Positions 8,445 to 17,338 of a stretch of 64,000 bases of DNA are shown here, one piece after another; position 1 is the stretch's first letter, and each line of letters starts with the position of its first letter. This DNA comes from Sphingobium faniae (lineage in GTDB: Bacteria > Pseudomonadota > Alphaproteobacteria > Sphingomonadales > Sphingomonadaceae). The stretch lies in contig FMTU01000013.1 in the NCBI GenBank assembly GCA_900100475.1, positions 1 to 64,000 on the forward strand, written 5' to 3'. The notes beneath the pieces were generated by a model that was not told the origin of the DNA, did no database searches, and saw only the letters and a list, made by a program, of their open reading frames with translations. Position numbers and translations under genes: made by a program.

Positions 8445-9218
8445 CTATCCTATATATCCAAGCCATTTGGCCACCCCGAACAGCGACGTCAGCGTCAGGA
8501 TGATGCCCACGGCGATGAACAGGAAGCGGGGCGCGACATGGCGGGCCAGCATCGCTCCGAAGGGCGCGGCCACCACGCCGCCGATCAGCAGGCCGATCGT
8601 ATAGGTCGTGAACGTCTCCCATCCCAGATGCAGCAGGAAGGTGATGCTGATCGACAGGGTCAGGAAGAATTCGACCGTATTGACGGTGCCGATGGTGTGA
8701 CGGGGGCTGGACCCCTGGATCAGCAGGTTGGAAGTGACCACAGGTCCCCAGCCGCCGCCGCCCGAAGCGTCCATGAATCCGCCGACAAGGCCCAGCGGCG
8801 CGACCCATTTGGGATCGCGGGCCTGCGGCGGGATGTGGAACCCCCGCCAGATCAGGTAGATACCGATGCAGGTCAGATAAAACTGCACGAAAGGCTTGAT
8901 GATCGCCCCGTCGATATTGGACAATAAATAAGCCCCCGCCACGCCGCCGATCACCCCTGGAATGATGAGCCGCGCGAACAGCCGCCAATCGACATTGCGA
9001 TGCGCGATATGACTGATCGCCGAAACGCCGGTGGTGAAGGTTTCCGCCGCATGGACGCTGGCCGACGCCTTGCTCGGCGGCAGGCCCAACGCCAGCAACA
9101 GGGTGCTGGAGATCACGCCATAGGCCATGCCCAGCGCCCCGTCGATCATCTGCGCTCCGAAGCCGATGAGGATGAAGGGGAGGATGTCGCCAAAATGATT
9201 AAGGAGAGAATCGATCAT
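8445..9218 (-). CDS. TauE/SafE (TSUP) family membrane transporter
   Basis: A 257-residue protein with about eight hydrophobic segments, typical of the TSUP family that moves sulfite, sulfoacetate or other small organosulfur anions. FILIGFGAQMIDGALGMAYG near the N-terminus and FMDASGGGGWGPVVTSNLL in the second half are the two internally repeated family motifs. It precedes oxyR by 41 bases on the same strand. A sulfite/sulfur link to the oxidative regulator and to cysE on the other side is plausible but not shown. Confidence 0.88.
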   Translation of the reverse strand: MIDSLLNHFGDILPFILIGFGAQMIDGALGMAYGVISSTLLLALGLPPSKASASVHAAETFTTGVSAISHIAHRNVDWRLFARLIIPGVIGGVAGAYLLSNIDGAIIKPFVQFYLTCIGIYLIWRGFHIPPQARDPKWVAPLGLVGGFMDASGGGGWGPVVTSNLLIQGSSPRHTIGTVNTVEFFLTLSISITFLLHLGWETFTTYTIGLLIGGVVAAPFGAMLARHVAPRFLFIAVGIILTLTSLFGVAKWLGYIG

Positions 9219-9386
9219 GAACCGCCTATCAATCGAATGTCTACCTCAATGATAGAAATTTCAGCCAATGCCAAGCAGCTTTCCTTTCGGCGATGATAAG
9301 CGGTCTTTAGGGCTTCTCTGGAAAAATCCGGCACATGCGACTATGTAAAGCGGAACCGTGCATGGCGCGGGCTGTTCAGGGACGAA

Positions 9387-10109
9387 ATGATGCTGCGTAA
9401 CCTCAAGGCCTATCTGGACTCGGTGAAGTCGCGGGACCCGGCGCCGCGATCGCGAGCGGAAGTCATGCTCTATCCCGGCGTCTGGTCGCTTGGCTTTCAT
9501 CGCGTGGCCCATCGCCTTTATCGTGTGCGCCTCTATTTCCTTGCGCGCGCGGTGAACCATCTGTCCCGCTTCCTGACGGGGAATGACATCCATCCCGGTG
9601 CGAAAATCGGCAAACGCTTTTTTATCGACCATGGCTTCACCGTCATTGGAGAGACCGCTGAAATCGGCGATGACGTCACCCTGTATCAGAATGTGACGCT
9701 GGGTGGAACGGACCCGGCCAACGGCATCGCAGGAAAGCGTCACCCGACGCTGGAGGACGGCGTGATCGTGGGATCGGGCGCGCAGGTTCTGGGACCGATC
9801 CGCATCGGTTCGCGCGCACGCGTCGGCGCCAATGCCGTGGTGACGAAGGATGTGCCCGAAGGCGCGACGATGGTGGGCATCCCGGCACGGCAGATGCTGG
9901 TCGACGTGACGGCCTATCAACGCGACTTCGTTCCCTATGGCACGCCCTGCTCCGACAGCTTTGACCCGGAAAAGCAGAAGCTGGAATTGCTCCAGTGCGA
10001 AGTGGAGCAATTGCAGAAGCGCCTGGCCCAACTGATCGAGGAACAGCGTGGGGCCGGACGCGATGGCGACGACGACATTCCCCTGTTCAAGGAACGCGAT
10101 AGCGCCTGA
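9387..10109 (+). CDS. cysE: serine O-acetyltransferase
   Basis: A 240-residue enzyme that makes O-acetyl-L-serine from serine and acetyl-CoA, the first step of cysteine synthesis. The left-handed beta-helix hexapeptide repeats run through [60 protein letters not shown] and the active-site loop with GIPAR. It is the short EpsC/SrpH-type form, with a charged coiled-coil tail ([19 protein letters not shown]). Two adjacent ATGs (9387, 9390) are possible starts. Its stop overlaps the start of the DUF2794 gene (TGATG at 10107-10111). Confidence 0.92.
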   Translation: MMLRNLKAYLDSVKSRDPAPRSRAEVMLYPGVWSLGFHRVAHRLYRVRLYFLARAVNHLSRFLTGNDIHPGAKIGKRFFIDHGFTVIGETAEIGDDVTLYQNVTLGGTDPANGIAGKRHPTLEDGVIVGSGAQVLGPIRIGSRARVGANAVVTKDVPEGATMVGIPARQMLVDVTAYQRDFVPYGTPCSDSFDPEKQKLELLQCEVEQLQKRLAQLIEEQRGAGRDGDDDIPLFKERDSA

Positions 10110-10450
10110 TGTCCAATGTGACCCCTTTTCCGGCTTATGGGCAAAAGGCCGGTCAGACCGGGTTCGATCGTCTGGAATTGCAACGGATCATGGACCTCTA
10201 TGGCCGCATGGTTTCCGCCGGGCACTGGCGTGACTATGCGATAGATATGGGGCGGGATGCGGCGATTTTCTCTGCCTTTCGCCGTTCCGCCGAACGTCCT
10301 GAATATCGCATCGAAAAGCGGCCAGCGCTGCGCCACCGGCAGGGCATGTGGACGCTGGTCGGCGAGGCCGGGCATGTCCTCAAGCGCGGGCAGGAGCTTC
10401 CCGCCATCCTCGCGCCGGTCGAGCGCAAGCTGCTCAAGATCGTCGATTGA
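10109..10450 (+). CDS. DUF2794 family protein
   Basis: A 113-residue soluble protein of the alphaproteobacterial DUF2794 family. It is recognised by ELQRIMDLYGRMVSAGHWRDYAI, then FSAFRRSAERPEYRIEKRPAL and the end motif ILAPVERKLLKIV. No function is established for the family. Translation is coupled to cysE by a TGATG overlap. It converges with the membrane-protein gene ending at 10455. Confidence 0.85.
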   Translation: MSNVTPFPAYGQKAGQTGFDRLELQRIMDLYGRMVSAGHWRDYAIDMGRDAAIFSAFRRSAERPEYRIEKRPALRHRQGMWTLVGEAGHVLKRGQELPAILAPVERKLLKIVD

Positions 10451-10454
10451 CGGA

Positions 10455-11525
10455 TCAGACCGCCGCCGGGAGATTGGGGCGGTCCAGATAGGGCAGGTGA
10501 TCGGTCAGCGCGTCGGGCAATGTGCCGATCACCCATGCCCGCGTCCGGTGCCACAGGGCGGAAAGCAGCAGCAGCGCCGACCCGATCACCAGCGCCGTGA
10601 AGGCGGCGGACAATTCCACCGCCCCGGCCTTGTGGAACAGCGCGTAGAGGGCGAACAGCACATAAGCGAGGCTGGACACCAGCAACGCCCGCCGGTCGAT
10701 AGCCAGCGCCACCAGCCCGAAGGCGAAATAGAGCGCGAGCACCATCAGCGCCTTGCCCACGCCCATTTCATGGCCGTCGAACACGCCCAGCAGATGAAAC
10801 AGCGAATGGGCGATCATGGGCGCGGCAGTCAGATGCAGCCAGAACGCGACGTCCGAACGGCGCGTCGTCCGTCCCCGGTCCGACATGTCCCAGCGCATCG
10901 CCAGCGCGAAGATCGCAAGCCCGGCGAGCAACAGCAGGACGAACCACAGCCCTTCGCTTTTCGGCGCGACCGACAGGACGAGGCCCGCGATGACCGCCGC
11001 GCCCGCCGCAGCGCCTGCCGCGACGGTGATGGGCACCATGAAGCGCCGCCAGTGCACCCAAGCCGCGCCCGCGCTCGCCAGGGCGATGCCGGAGAAGATC
11101 AGCCCGCCGATCCGGTCATCCGCATCGGGCAGCATCTGTCCGGCCAGCGCTGCGAGCGCGAAAGCCACGCCGCCCACGAACCCGCCCAGCAGCAATATGG
11201 AGGGCAGGGCCATGCGCCGCCGCCGCGTGAAATATTCGGCCAGCCCCCAACTCGCGGCCGCGACCAGCAGGCCCGACGCCACGGAGGGCTGATGCGCCGC
11301 CGCGCCCAGACGCAGGCTGTTGCCCAGCCATCCCACTGCGACCAGCAGGATGATGCTGGCGATGGCGACGAAGATATCGTTGAAGCCGGTCAGCAGGCGG
11401 AAATGTTCTTCATCGACAACCGGGCTGGCCCGCATCCGCGCGACATGATCGCGCAGCGCCTGCGCGGCATCGGCGGACAGGACGCCCGCCGCTACGGCAT
11501 CTTGCAGATCGCTTTCGCTATACAT
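10455..11525 (-). CDS. multi-pass membrane protein, DUF2157-like
   Basis: A 356-residue protein. A short soluble N-terminal segment (SDLQDAVAAGVLSADAAQALRDH) is followed by about ten hydrophobic helices rich in Ala, Leu and Gly. The layout resembles DUF2157 membrane proteins, whose function is unknown. The frame is open to 11567, but the ATG at 11523-11525 has GGAGG six bases upstream and is preferred. It is divergent from the nitronate monooxygenase gene. Confidence 0.65.
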   Translation of the reverse strand: MYSESDLQDAVAAGVLSADAAQALRDHVARMRASPVVDEEHFRLLTGFNDIFVAIASIILLVAVGWLGNSLRLGAAAHQPSVASGLLVAAASWGLAEYFTRRRRMALPSILLLGGFVGGVAFALAALAGQMLPDADDRIGGLIFSGIALASAGAAWVHWRRFMVPITVAAGAAAGAAVIAGLVLSVAPKSEGLWFVLLLLAGLAIFALAMRWDMSDRGRTTRRSDVAFWLHLTAAPMIAHSLFHLLGVFDGHEMGVGKALMVLALYFAFGLVALAIDRRALLVSSLAYVLFALYALFHKAGAVELSAAFTALVIGSALLLLSALWHRTRAWVIGTLPDALTDHLPYLDRPNLPAAV

Positions 11526-11661
11526 GGCCAGCCTCCGCCCAATGCCCGATGTCCTTCGACCTAGCATCGCTGTATTGTTTTATCAACACAGCGGATTTTG
11601 TCCTTTTTCCCATTCCCTTGCGATGATAGCGCCAAGGCGACTATGAGGGAGTAAGACCAAA

Positions 11662-12594
11662 ATGACCCTGCCGACATTGCTGGAAGGCCGTTTGTCCCTG
11701 CTGCTGATCGGATCGCCGATGTTCCTCGTGTCGCGGCCGTCGCTGGTGATCGCGCAATGCCGTGCGGGCATCGTCGGCGCTTTCCCCTCGCTCAACGCCC
11801 GCCCTTCCGGCGCTTTCGAAAGCTGGCTGCAACAGATTGAGGAGGCCCTGACGGACAAGGATGCGCCTTTCGCCGTCAACCTCATCGTCCATCGCACCAA
11901 TGCCCGGCTGGAGGAGGATCTGGCGCTCTGCGTCCAATATAAGGTGCCCATCGTCATCACCTCGCTCGGCGCGCGGGAGGATGTGAACCAGGCGATCCAC
12001 AGCTATGGCGGCATCGTCCTGCATGACGTCATCAACAATGTCTTTGCGCGCAAGGCGGTCGAAAAGGGCGCGGACGGCCTGATCGCCGTGGCGGCCGGGG
12101 CAGGGGGCCATGCGGGAACCTTGTCGCCCTTCGCACTAGTGGAGGAAATCCGCGCCTGGTTCGACGGACCGCTGGCGCTGTCGGGCGCGATCGCGACCGG
12201 GCGTTCCATCGCCGCGGCGCGGATGATGGGCGCGGACCTCGCCTATATGGGCTCTCCCTTCATCGCGACCGAGGAGGCTGATGCCGACGCTGCCTACAAG
12301 CAGATGATCGTCGACAGCGGCGCGGGCGACATCCTCTATTCCGACGTGTTCAGCGGCGTTCTGGGCAATTATCTGAAACCCAGCATCGTCGCGGCGGGCA
12401 TGGACCCGGACAATCTGCCCAGGGCGGCCTCGATGGATTTCGCCAGCGCCGGGGGCGAGGGCGCAAAGGCGTGGCGAGACATCTGGGGCGCCGGGCAGGG
12501 CATCGGCGCGATCCGCAAGATTCAGCCCGCGGGCGCCTTCGTCGATCAGCTCAAGGCCGAATATCGCGAAGCCGTGGCGGCCTTCCGCTTATAG
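11662..12594 (+). CDS. nitronate monooxygenase (2-nitropropane dioxygenase family)
   Basis: A 310-residue FMN-dependent TIM-barrel enzyme that oxidises alkyl nitronates. Family features visible are LLIGSPMFLVSRPSLVIAQC, VAAGAGGHAGTLSPFALV (the GGHxG phosphate/flavin loop, about residues 150-157), ALSGAIATGRSIAAARMMGA and MGSPFIATEEADA. The catalytic base is likely a histidine in the GGHAG loop. A GGGAG ribosome site sits about 12 bases before the ATG. It overlaps the convergent hydrolase gene by six bases at the 3' end. Confidence 0.88.
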   Translation: MTLPTLLEGRLSLLLIGSPMFLVSRPSLVIAQCRAGIVGAFPSLNARPSGAFESWLQQIEEALTDKDAPFAVNLIVHRTNARLEEDLALCVQYKVPIVITSLGAREDVNQAIHSYGGIVLHDVINNVFARKAVEKGADGLIAVAAGAGGHAGTLSPFALVEEIRAWFDGPLALSGAIATGRSIAAARMMGADLAYMGSPFIATEEADADAAYKQMIVDSGAGDILYSDVFSGVLGNYLKPSIVAAGMDPDNLPRAASMDFASAGGEGAKAWRDIWGAGQGIGAIRKIQPAGAFVDQLKAEYREAVAAFRL

Positions 12595-13467
12595 GAAAGC
12601 GCGCAATTCGGTAATGAAACGGCTGAACCGGTCATGATGGAGCCAGTGGCCCGCATCGGCGAATTCGACCAGCCGGGCGTCCTGGAAATGGGCGATCCGG
12701 CCATCCTTGACCGGATTGGACGCCCAGCTATCGAGGCCGAGGCACAGCAGGACGGGGCAGGTGATCTGCCTCCAGAAATCCGGCAACTCCTCCTCTATTC
12801 CGGTGTCCGGCGACCATCCGCGCAGGGATGGATCGAACTTCCAGCCATAGCTGCCATCCTCATTCCGGTTGGTCCCGTGGATGGTGAGATGCAAGGCCTG
12901 TTCGACAGAGAGGTGATCGTTGCGCGCGCGCATACGTTCGACGGCGGCTTCGATGGTGGCCAGCTTGCGGGCGGGCTTGCGTAATATGGCCCGCCGCTGG
13001 TCGATCCACTCGCGCCATTGGTCGAGGATCGGTTCCGCTGCCTTTTCCTTGAGGCGCGCGGGGGAAAGGCCCAGTCCCTCCACCGCAACCAGCTTTTCCA
13101 CCCGGTCGGGATAAAGCCCGGCATAGCGCAGGCTGATCGCCCCGCCGAGCGAATGGGCGACGATGGTCACCTTTTCGCTGCCGATCATGTCCACCATCTG
13201 CGCCAGATCGTAGACATAGCTGCTCATCATATAGCTGCCGTCCGAAGACCAACTGCTGTCGCCATGTCCGCGCAGGTCGACGGCCATGACATGATAGTCG
13301 TCGCCCAGCGCCCGCGCCGTCCAGTCCCAACTGCGCGCATGATCGAACCCGCCATGCACCAGAATCAGCGGCGGCGCGGCAGGATTGCCCCAGTCCAGAT
13401 AATGCAGGCGTGTCCGCAGCGATGTGAAGAAATGCGAGGTCGGGGTTGGCGCTGCGGGCGTATCCAT
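12589..13467 (-). CDS. alpha/beta hydrolase
   Basis: A 292-residue alpha/beta-hydrolase fold enzyme. ILVHGGFDHARSWDW provides the oxyanion HG motif, DLRGHGDSSW follows, and the nucleophile elbow is VAHSLGGA (GxSxG-like, Ser at about residue 106). The acid/base end is FADAGHWLHHD, with the catalytic His. The substrate cannot be told; esterase or epoxide-hydrolase-like enzymes share this pattern. The ATG at 13465-13467 has AGGA five bases upstream; upstream ATGs at 13500 and 13515 are alternatives. Confidence 0.85.
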   Translation of the reverse strand: MDTPAAPTPTSHFFTSLRTRLHYLDWGNPAAPPLILVHGGFDHARSWDWTARALGDDYHVMAVDLRGHGDSSWSSDGSYMMSSYVYDLAQMVDMIGSEKVTIVAHSLGGAISLRYAGLYPDRVEKLVAVEGLGLSPARLKEKAAEPILDQWREWIDQRRAILRKPARKLATIEAAVERMRARNDHLSVEQALHLTIHGTNRNEDGSYGWKFDPSLRGWSPDTGIEEELPDFWRQITCPVLLCLGLDSWASNPVKDGRIAHFQDARLVEFADAGHWLHHDRFSRFITELRAFL

Positions 13468-13565
13468 GCGATCCTGCTGGCTGACAAGGGAAGAAGCCAT
13501 CCCTCCATTCGCCATCCAGAGGCGGCTTGCAAGGGCCGCCGCGCGAAAAAATCGCTGGCCGGACC

Positions 13566-15188
13566 CTATCGCCGCCCCGAATCGCCCTGGTCGCAGGCGG
13601 ACGGACCAGGCGTGAGCCTGCGGCTGATCGTCCTCACGATCCGCGCGAGCGCTGCCTGTTTGAAAGGCTTGTCCAGCCTTGGCCTGTTGGTCGCATGAGC
13701 GGGCAGTTCGGCAAAGCCGGTGATGATGATGACTGGCATGCCGGGCCGCTTTTCCTCGATCGCGTCGGCGAGTTGCGCGCCGGTCATGCCGGGCATCGCA
13801 TGATCGGTGATGACCAGATCAATCGTCCCCTGCTCCAATATCCGCAGCGCATCGGACGCGCTGCTGGCCTGAAAGACGGTATGCCCCAGATCCTCCAGCA
13901 TTCCGGCCGTGTTGGTCAGCACCAGATCGTCGTCGTCCACCGCCAGAATGACCAGCGGCGCGCCAGCCTCGTCCACGGCTTCGACCACGGCTTCCCCGGC
14001 GCTTTGCGTCTGCTGTACCGCCACCGGCAGCCAGAGCGAAACCGTCGTGCCCTTGCCCGCCTCGCTCGCAATGGTCATCGCGCCGCCGCACTGTTCCACA
14101 AAGCCATGGACCATCGACAGCCCCAACCCGGTCCCTTTCCCCACGCCCTTGGTGGTGAAGAAAGGCTCGGTGGCGCGCGCCACCGTCGCTTCGTCCATCC
14201 CTTCGCCCTCGTCGATCACCGACAGGCGGATATAGGCTTCGGCCTGCATATCTCCGCGCGGTATCGAGGGCGTCGTGACTTCAACCCCTTCCAGGATCAG
14301 CCGCCCCACGCCATGCATCGCATCCCGCGCATTGACCGCCAGGTTCAGCAGCGCGAGTTCAAGCTGGGCCGGATCGGCATGGGCGGGCGTCATGACGAGG
14401 GGGAAGCGGGTTTCGATCCCGATGCCCGTCCCCAGCGTCGCCTTCAGCAAATCGGCCATGTCGCGCACCAGAGCGATGCAATCGACGCTTTGCAGTTTCA
14501 GTTCCTGCTTGCGGGCAAAGGCCAACATGCGCTGCGTCAGCGTCGCGCCGCGTTCCGCCGCCGCCATGGCATTGTCGATATAGCGGGAAATATCGGCTCC
14601 GCTGGCCATGCGCTGCCGGGCAAGGTCCAGACTGCCGACGATGACGGCCAGCAGATTGTTGAAATCATGCGCCACGCCGCCTGTCAGCTTGCCGATGGCC
14701 TCCATCTTCTGCGTCTGGAAAATGGCCTCGCGCGCTGATTCCAGAGCCTGCTGCCCCTCAAGCCTTTCGGTCAGGTCGCGCGTGACTTTCGCAAAGCCCA
14801 GAAGGTCGCCCTGCGCGTTGCGGATGGCGTCGATGACGACGCTGGCCCAGAAGCGCGATCCGTCCTTGCGGATTCTCCACCCTTCGGCCTCGAAACGCCC
14901 TTCGCGCGCGGTGATGTCCAGCGCTCGCGACGGGATGCCCGCCAGCCTGTCCTCTTCCGAATAGAAGCGGGAAAAATTCTGGCCGAGAATCTCCTTCTCG
15001 CTATAGCCCTTGAGCCGCTCGGCCCCGGTATTCCAGCTTGCCACCGTCCCATTGGGATCGAGCATGTAGATCGCATAGTCCGTCACGCTCTGAACCAGCA
15101 GTTCAAACCTGTTCCCAAACTGGCCAGGCGGTGCCTTTTTCATCGGGAGCCGAAATCCTTCATCTTTGCCGGACGCAAAACGCATCAT
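13566..15188 (-). CDS. hybrid histidine kinase (PAS - HisKA - HATPase - receiver)
   Basis: A cytosolic sensor kinase of about 540 residues with no membrane segment. An N-terminal PAS domain (DYAIYMLDPNGTVASWNTGA ... GYSEKEILG) with a PAC segment (WRIRKDGSRFWASVV) comes first. Next is the HisKA box with VAHDFNNLLAVI, the subfamily that reads H-D-F-N-N. The HATPase N-box is NLAVNARDAM, with G-boxes DEGEGM and GTGLGLSMV. A C-terminal receiver domain follows (AVDDDDLVL, then LVITDHAMPGMTG with the phospho-accepting Asp). The signal is unknown and no separate output protein is encoded alongside. The ATG at 15186-15188 has GGAA upstream; a TTG at 15197 or an ATG at 15143 are alternatives. Confidence 0.88.
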   Translation of the reverse strand: MMRFASGKDEGFRLPMKKAPPGQFGNRFELLVQSVTDYAIYMLDPNGTVASWNTGAERLKGYSEKEILGQNFSRFYSEEDRLAGIPSRALDITAREGRFEAEGWRIRKDGSRFWASVVIDAIRNAQGDLLGFAKVTRDLTERLEGQQALESAREAIFQTQKMEAIGKLTGGVAHDFNNLLAVIVGSLDLARQRMASGADISRYIDNAMAAAERGATLTQRMLAFARKQELKLQSVDCIALVRDMADLLKATLGTGIGIETRFPLVMTPAHADPAQLELALLNLAVNARDAMHGVGRLILEGVEVTTPSIPRGDMQAEAYIRLSVIDEGEGMDEATVARATEPFFTTKGVGKGTGLGLSMVHGFVEQCGGAMTIASEAGKGTTVSLWLPVAVQQTQSAGEAVVEAVDEAGAPLVILAVDDDDLVLTNTAGMLEDLGHTVFQASSASDALRILEQGTIDLVITDHAMPGMTGAQLADAIEEKRPGMPVIIITGFAELPAHATNRPRLDKPFKQAALARIVRTISRRLTPGPSACDQGDSGRR

Positions 15189-15315
15189 TCGCGGCAACAG
15201 TTCCTTTCGGTGCAGGATTTGGGATTCCCGAAAGCGCGCATGGGACCACCGTCCCTATCCGGTATATCCCGGATGTTCCGTGCGTGGCACTGTGGCTTTG
15301 ATGTCAGGAAAGGCA

Positions 15316-15389
15316 TGGAGCGGGTGAGGGGAATCGAACCCCCGTCACTTGCTTGGGAAGCAAAAGCTCTACCATTGAGCTACACCCGC
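15316..15389 (-). tRNA. tRNA-Gly (anticodon CCC)
   Basis: A 74-base cloverleaf is readable on the minus strand. The acceptor stem GCGGGTG pairs with CACCCGC, followed by T as discriminator and an encoded CCA. The D-arm is AGCTCAATGGTAGAGCT. The anticodon stem TTTGC/GCAAG encloses the loop TTCCCAA, so the anticodon is CCC. The T-arm is GGGGGTTCGATTCCCC. It lies between the hybrid kinase and regA genes, not at an island boundary. Confidence 0.97.
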
Positions 15390-15423
15390 AACGCCCCGCC
15401 CATGGCATGAGCGGAAAGGCGCG

Positions 15424-15957
15424 TCAACCGACCTGCCGCTTCGCCAGTTTCCGCGCCAGCGTGCGGCGGTGCATCCCCAGCCGCCTTGCTGCTTCGGAAA
15501 TGTTGAAATCGCTGTCTTTCAGCACCTCATGGATATGTTCCCATTCCAGCGTCTTGATGGATGTCGGGCGCGGGCCGAGCGGCGCGGCGGGGTCGCCGCC
15601 CGATCGTGCGAAGGCGGCTTCTATGTCGTCGCTATTGGACGGTTTCGCCAGATAGTTGGTCGCGCCCAGCTTGATCGCCTCCACCGCCGTGGCGATGCTG
15701 GCAAAGCCCGTCAGCACGACGATCAGCATCGCCGGATCATGGGCATGGAGCCTCTGCACGCAAGGCAGGCCCGATTGCGCCCCCAGCTTCAGGTCCACCA
15801 CCGCATAGCCCGGATCATGATCCTTCAGCAGCATTTCCAATGCCTCATGGCTGTCCGCCAGCAGCACGTCATAGCCGCGCCGCTCGAACGACCGCTTGAG
15901 CGTGCGTGCGAAGGCTTCGTCATCCTCCACGATCATCAGCAGGCGCTCATTGGACAT
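15424..15957 (-). CDS. regA: RegA/ActR/PrrA-family response regulator
   Basis: A 177-residue regulator of the RegB/RegA redox system. A receiver domain (MIVEDDEAFARTLKRSFERRGYD, phosphoacceptor in AVVDLKLGAQSG, switch lysine in YLAKP) is joined by a short proline-containing linker to a Fis-type helix-turn-helix (NISEAARRLGMHRRTLARKLAKR). RegA controls photosynthesis, respiration, nitrogen and carbon fixation genes in other alphaproteobacteria. Its start lies inside the end of the kinase gene (11-base overlap), so the pair is one translationally linked unit. tRNA-Gly follows 35 bases downstream. Confidence 0.92.
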   Translation of the reverse strand: MSNERLLMIVEDDEAFARTLKRSFERRGYDVLLADSHEALEMLLKDHDPGYAVVDLKLGAQSGLPCVQRLHAHDPAMLIVVLTGFASIATAVEAIKLGATNYLAKPSNSDDIEAAFARSGGDPAAPLGPRPTSIKTLEWEHIHEVLKDSDFNISEAARRLGMHRRTLARKLAKRQVG

Positions 15958-17269
15958 TCGAACTCTCCTCCATGGCCAGCGTGGCGAGCGGCACGCGCAG
16001 CAGGATCAGCGCGCCGCCCTCCGCGCCGTTGCTCGCGCTCACGCTGCCGCCCAGCTTGCGCACGACGTTGACGACAAGGAACAGGCCCAGCCCGCCGCCC
16101 TGCCTGCCCTTGCTGGACCGATAGGGCTTGCCGAAATCGGCCAGCATGTCCTCGCTGAAACCGGGACCATTGTCACGCACGGCGATGTTGAGCCAATGGC
16201 TGTCCCGCCCGACCAGCATGTCGATCCGGCTTGCGCCCGCTTCCCGCGCATTGTCGAGCAGGTTGCCGATCGCCTGCCGGATCACCGGATCGGCGACGAT
16301 GCGGGGATAGTCATGCGGCCCGAAATCGCATAGCAGCGCCGTGCCCGGATTGGAGTCCCGCCAATCCTGCGCGATGCTTTCCACGAAATCGCGCAGGCCG
16401 GTGACGCGCGGCGCTTCCCCCCGTGCTTCTCCCGCGGACAGCAGGATGCCGGTGACGATAGTCTTGCACCGCCCGACCGCCGCCTGCATTTCCTCCACTT
16501 CCTCGACCAGAACGGGGTGCCGCGTCACTTCCTGCATATGCAGCCAGTCGCCCAGCACCACCGCCAGTTGCGACAGCGGCGTGCCCAGTTCATGCGCCGC
16601 GCCCGACGCCAGCAGGCCCATGCGGACGATATGCTCCTCCTCCGCCGCCTGCTGCCGCAGCCGGGCCAGATATTTCTCCCGCAATTGCAGGTTGCGGGTG
16701 ACGCGCGACATGAACAGCACCAGCAGCACCGCGACCATGGTGAAGCTGATCCATGTGCCCGCGACATGCAGGTCGATCAGATGCCCTTCCAGCATGGCGG
16801 ACAGCGCCAGCGGATGATGGAATAGCGAGAGCATCGCGGCGCACAGGATCGCAAGGATCGCGATGCCCCATACGCTCCATCGGTCGAGCAGCACCGTCGC
16901 CAGCGCGACCTGCAACAGATAAAGGCCCATGAAGGGATTGGTCGCTCCGCCGCTCAGGTAAAGCTGCGCTGTCAGCACGCACACGTCGAACAGCAGGGCG
17001 AGCAGCAGTTCGGGCCGCGCCACGTCTGTCCGGCGGCGCAATATGGCGAAGCTCGCGACATTCATCGCGCAGGAAAGGCCCGCGATCATCAGCATCGGCG
17101 CGACCGGCAGGGGGATGCCCATGCCGAAATGCACGATCAGGATCGTCGCGACCTGCCCGGCGATGGCGATCCAGCGCAATTGCACCAGCAGCGCCATGTT
17201 CCGCCGCTCCGCCGCATTGGCGGGCCGGTGGCCAGGCAGCCACCGGACGTTGATGAATGGCTTCTTCAT
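15947..17269 (-). CDS. regB: RegB/ActS/PrrB-family redox-responsive sensor histidine kinase
   Basis: A 440-residue membrane kinase with six N-terminal hydrophobic helices. Between them lies LSGGATNPFMGLYLL, the GGxxNPF motif tied to quinone sensing in RegB. The H-box is SGAAHELGTPLSQLAVVLGD. A cysteine follows in VGRCKTIVTGIL, matching the redox-active cysteine region of RegB. The ATP-binding domain has NLLDNAREAG and GGGLGLFL. All key motifs are present, so redox control of the adjacent regA product is expected. A glycosyltransferase gene on the same strand ends 69 bases upstream of it. Confidence 0.92.
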   Translation of the reverse strand: MKKPFINVRWLPGHRPANAAERRNMALLVQLRWIAIAGQVATILIVHFGMGIPLPVAPMLMIAGLSCAMNVASFAILRRRTDVARPELLLALLFDVCVLTAQLYLSGGATNPFMGLYLLQVALATVLLDRWSVWGIAILAILCAAMLSLFHHPLALSAMLEGHLIDLHVAGTWISFTMVAVLLVLFMSRVTRNLQLREKYLARLRQQAAEEEHIVRMGLLASGAAHELGTPLSQLAVVLGDWLHMQEVTRHPVLVEEVEEMQAAVGRCKTIVTGILLSAGEARGEAPRVTGLRDFVESIAQDWRDSNPGTALLCDFGPHDYPRIVADPVIRQAIGNLLDNAREAGASRIDMLVGRDSHWLNIAVRDNGPGFSEDMLADFGKPYRSSKGRQGGGLGLFLVVNVVRKLGGSVSASNGAEGGALILLRVPLATLAMEESSNVQ

Positions 17270-17338
17270 TCCGCCGCTCTATGCGCCCGCGCCCCTGTTC
17301 GCCAGAGCGAAGCTGGGGATCGCGCAGGAAAGGCCGGA

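Noticed and set aside
10257-11564. 435-codon open frame on the plus strand
   Set aside because: It is antisense to the membrane-protein gene with strong GGAGG start; Gln/Arg-rich shadow composition.
15316-15389. tRNA-Gly as an integration site for the accessory region
   Set aside because: Core genes lie on both sides of it for about 9 kb, and no repeat of its 3' end was noticed at the island edges.
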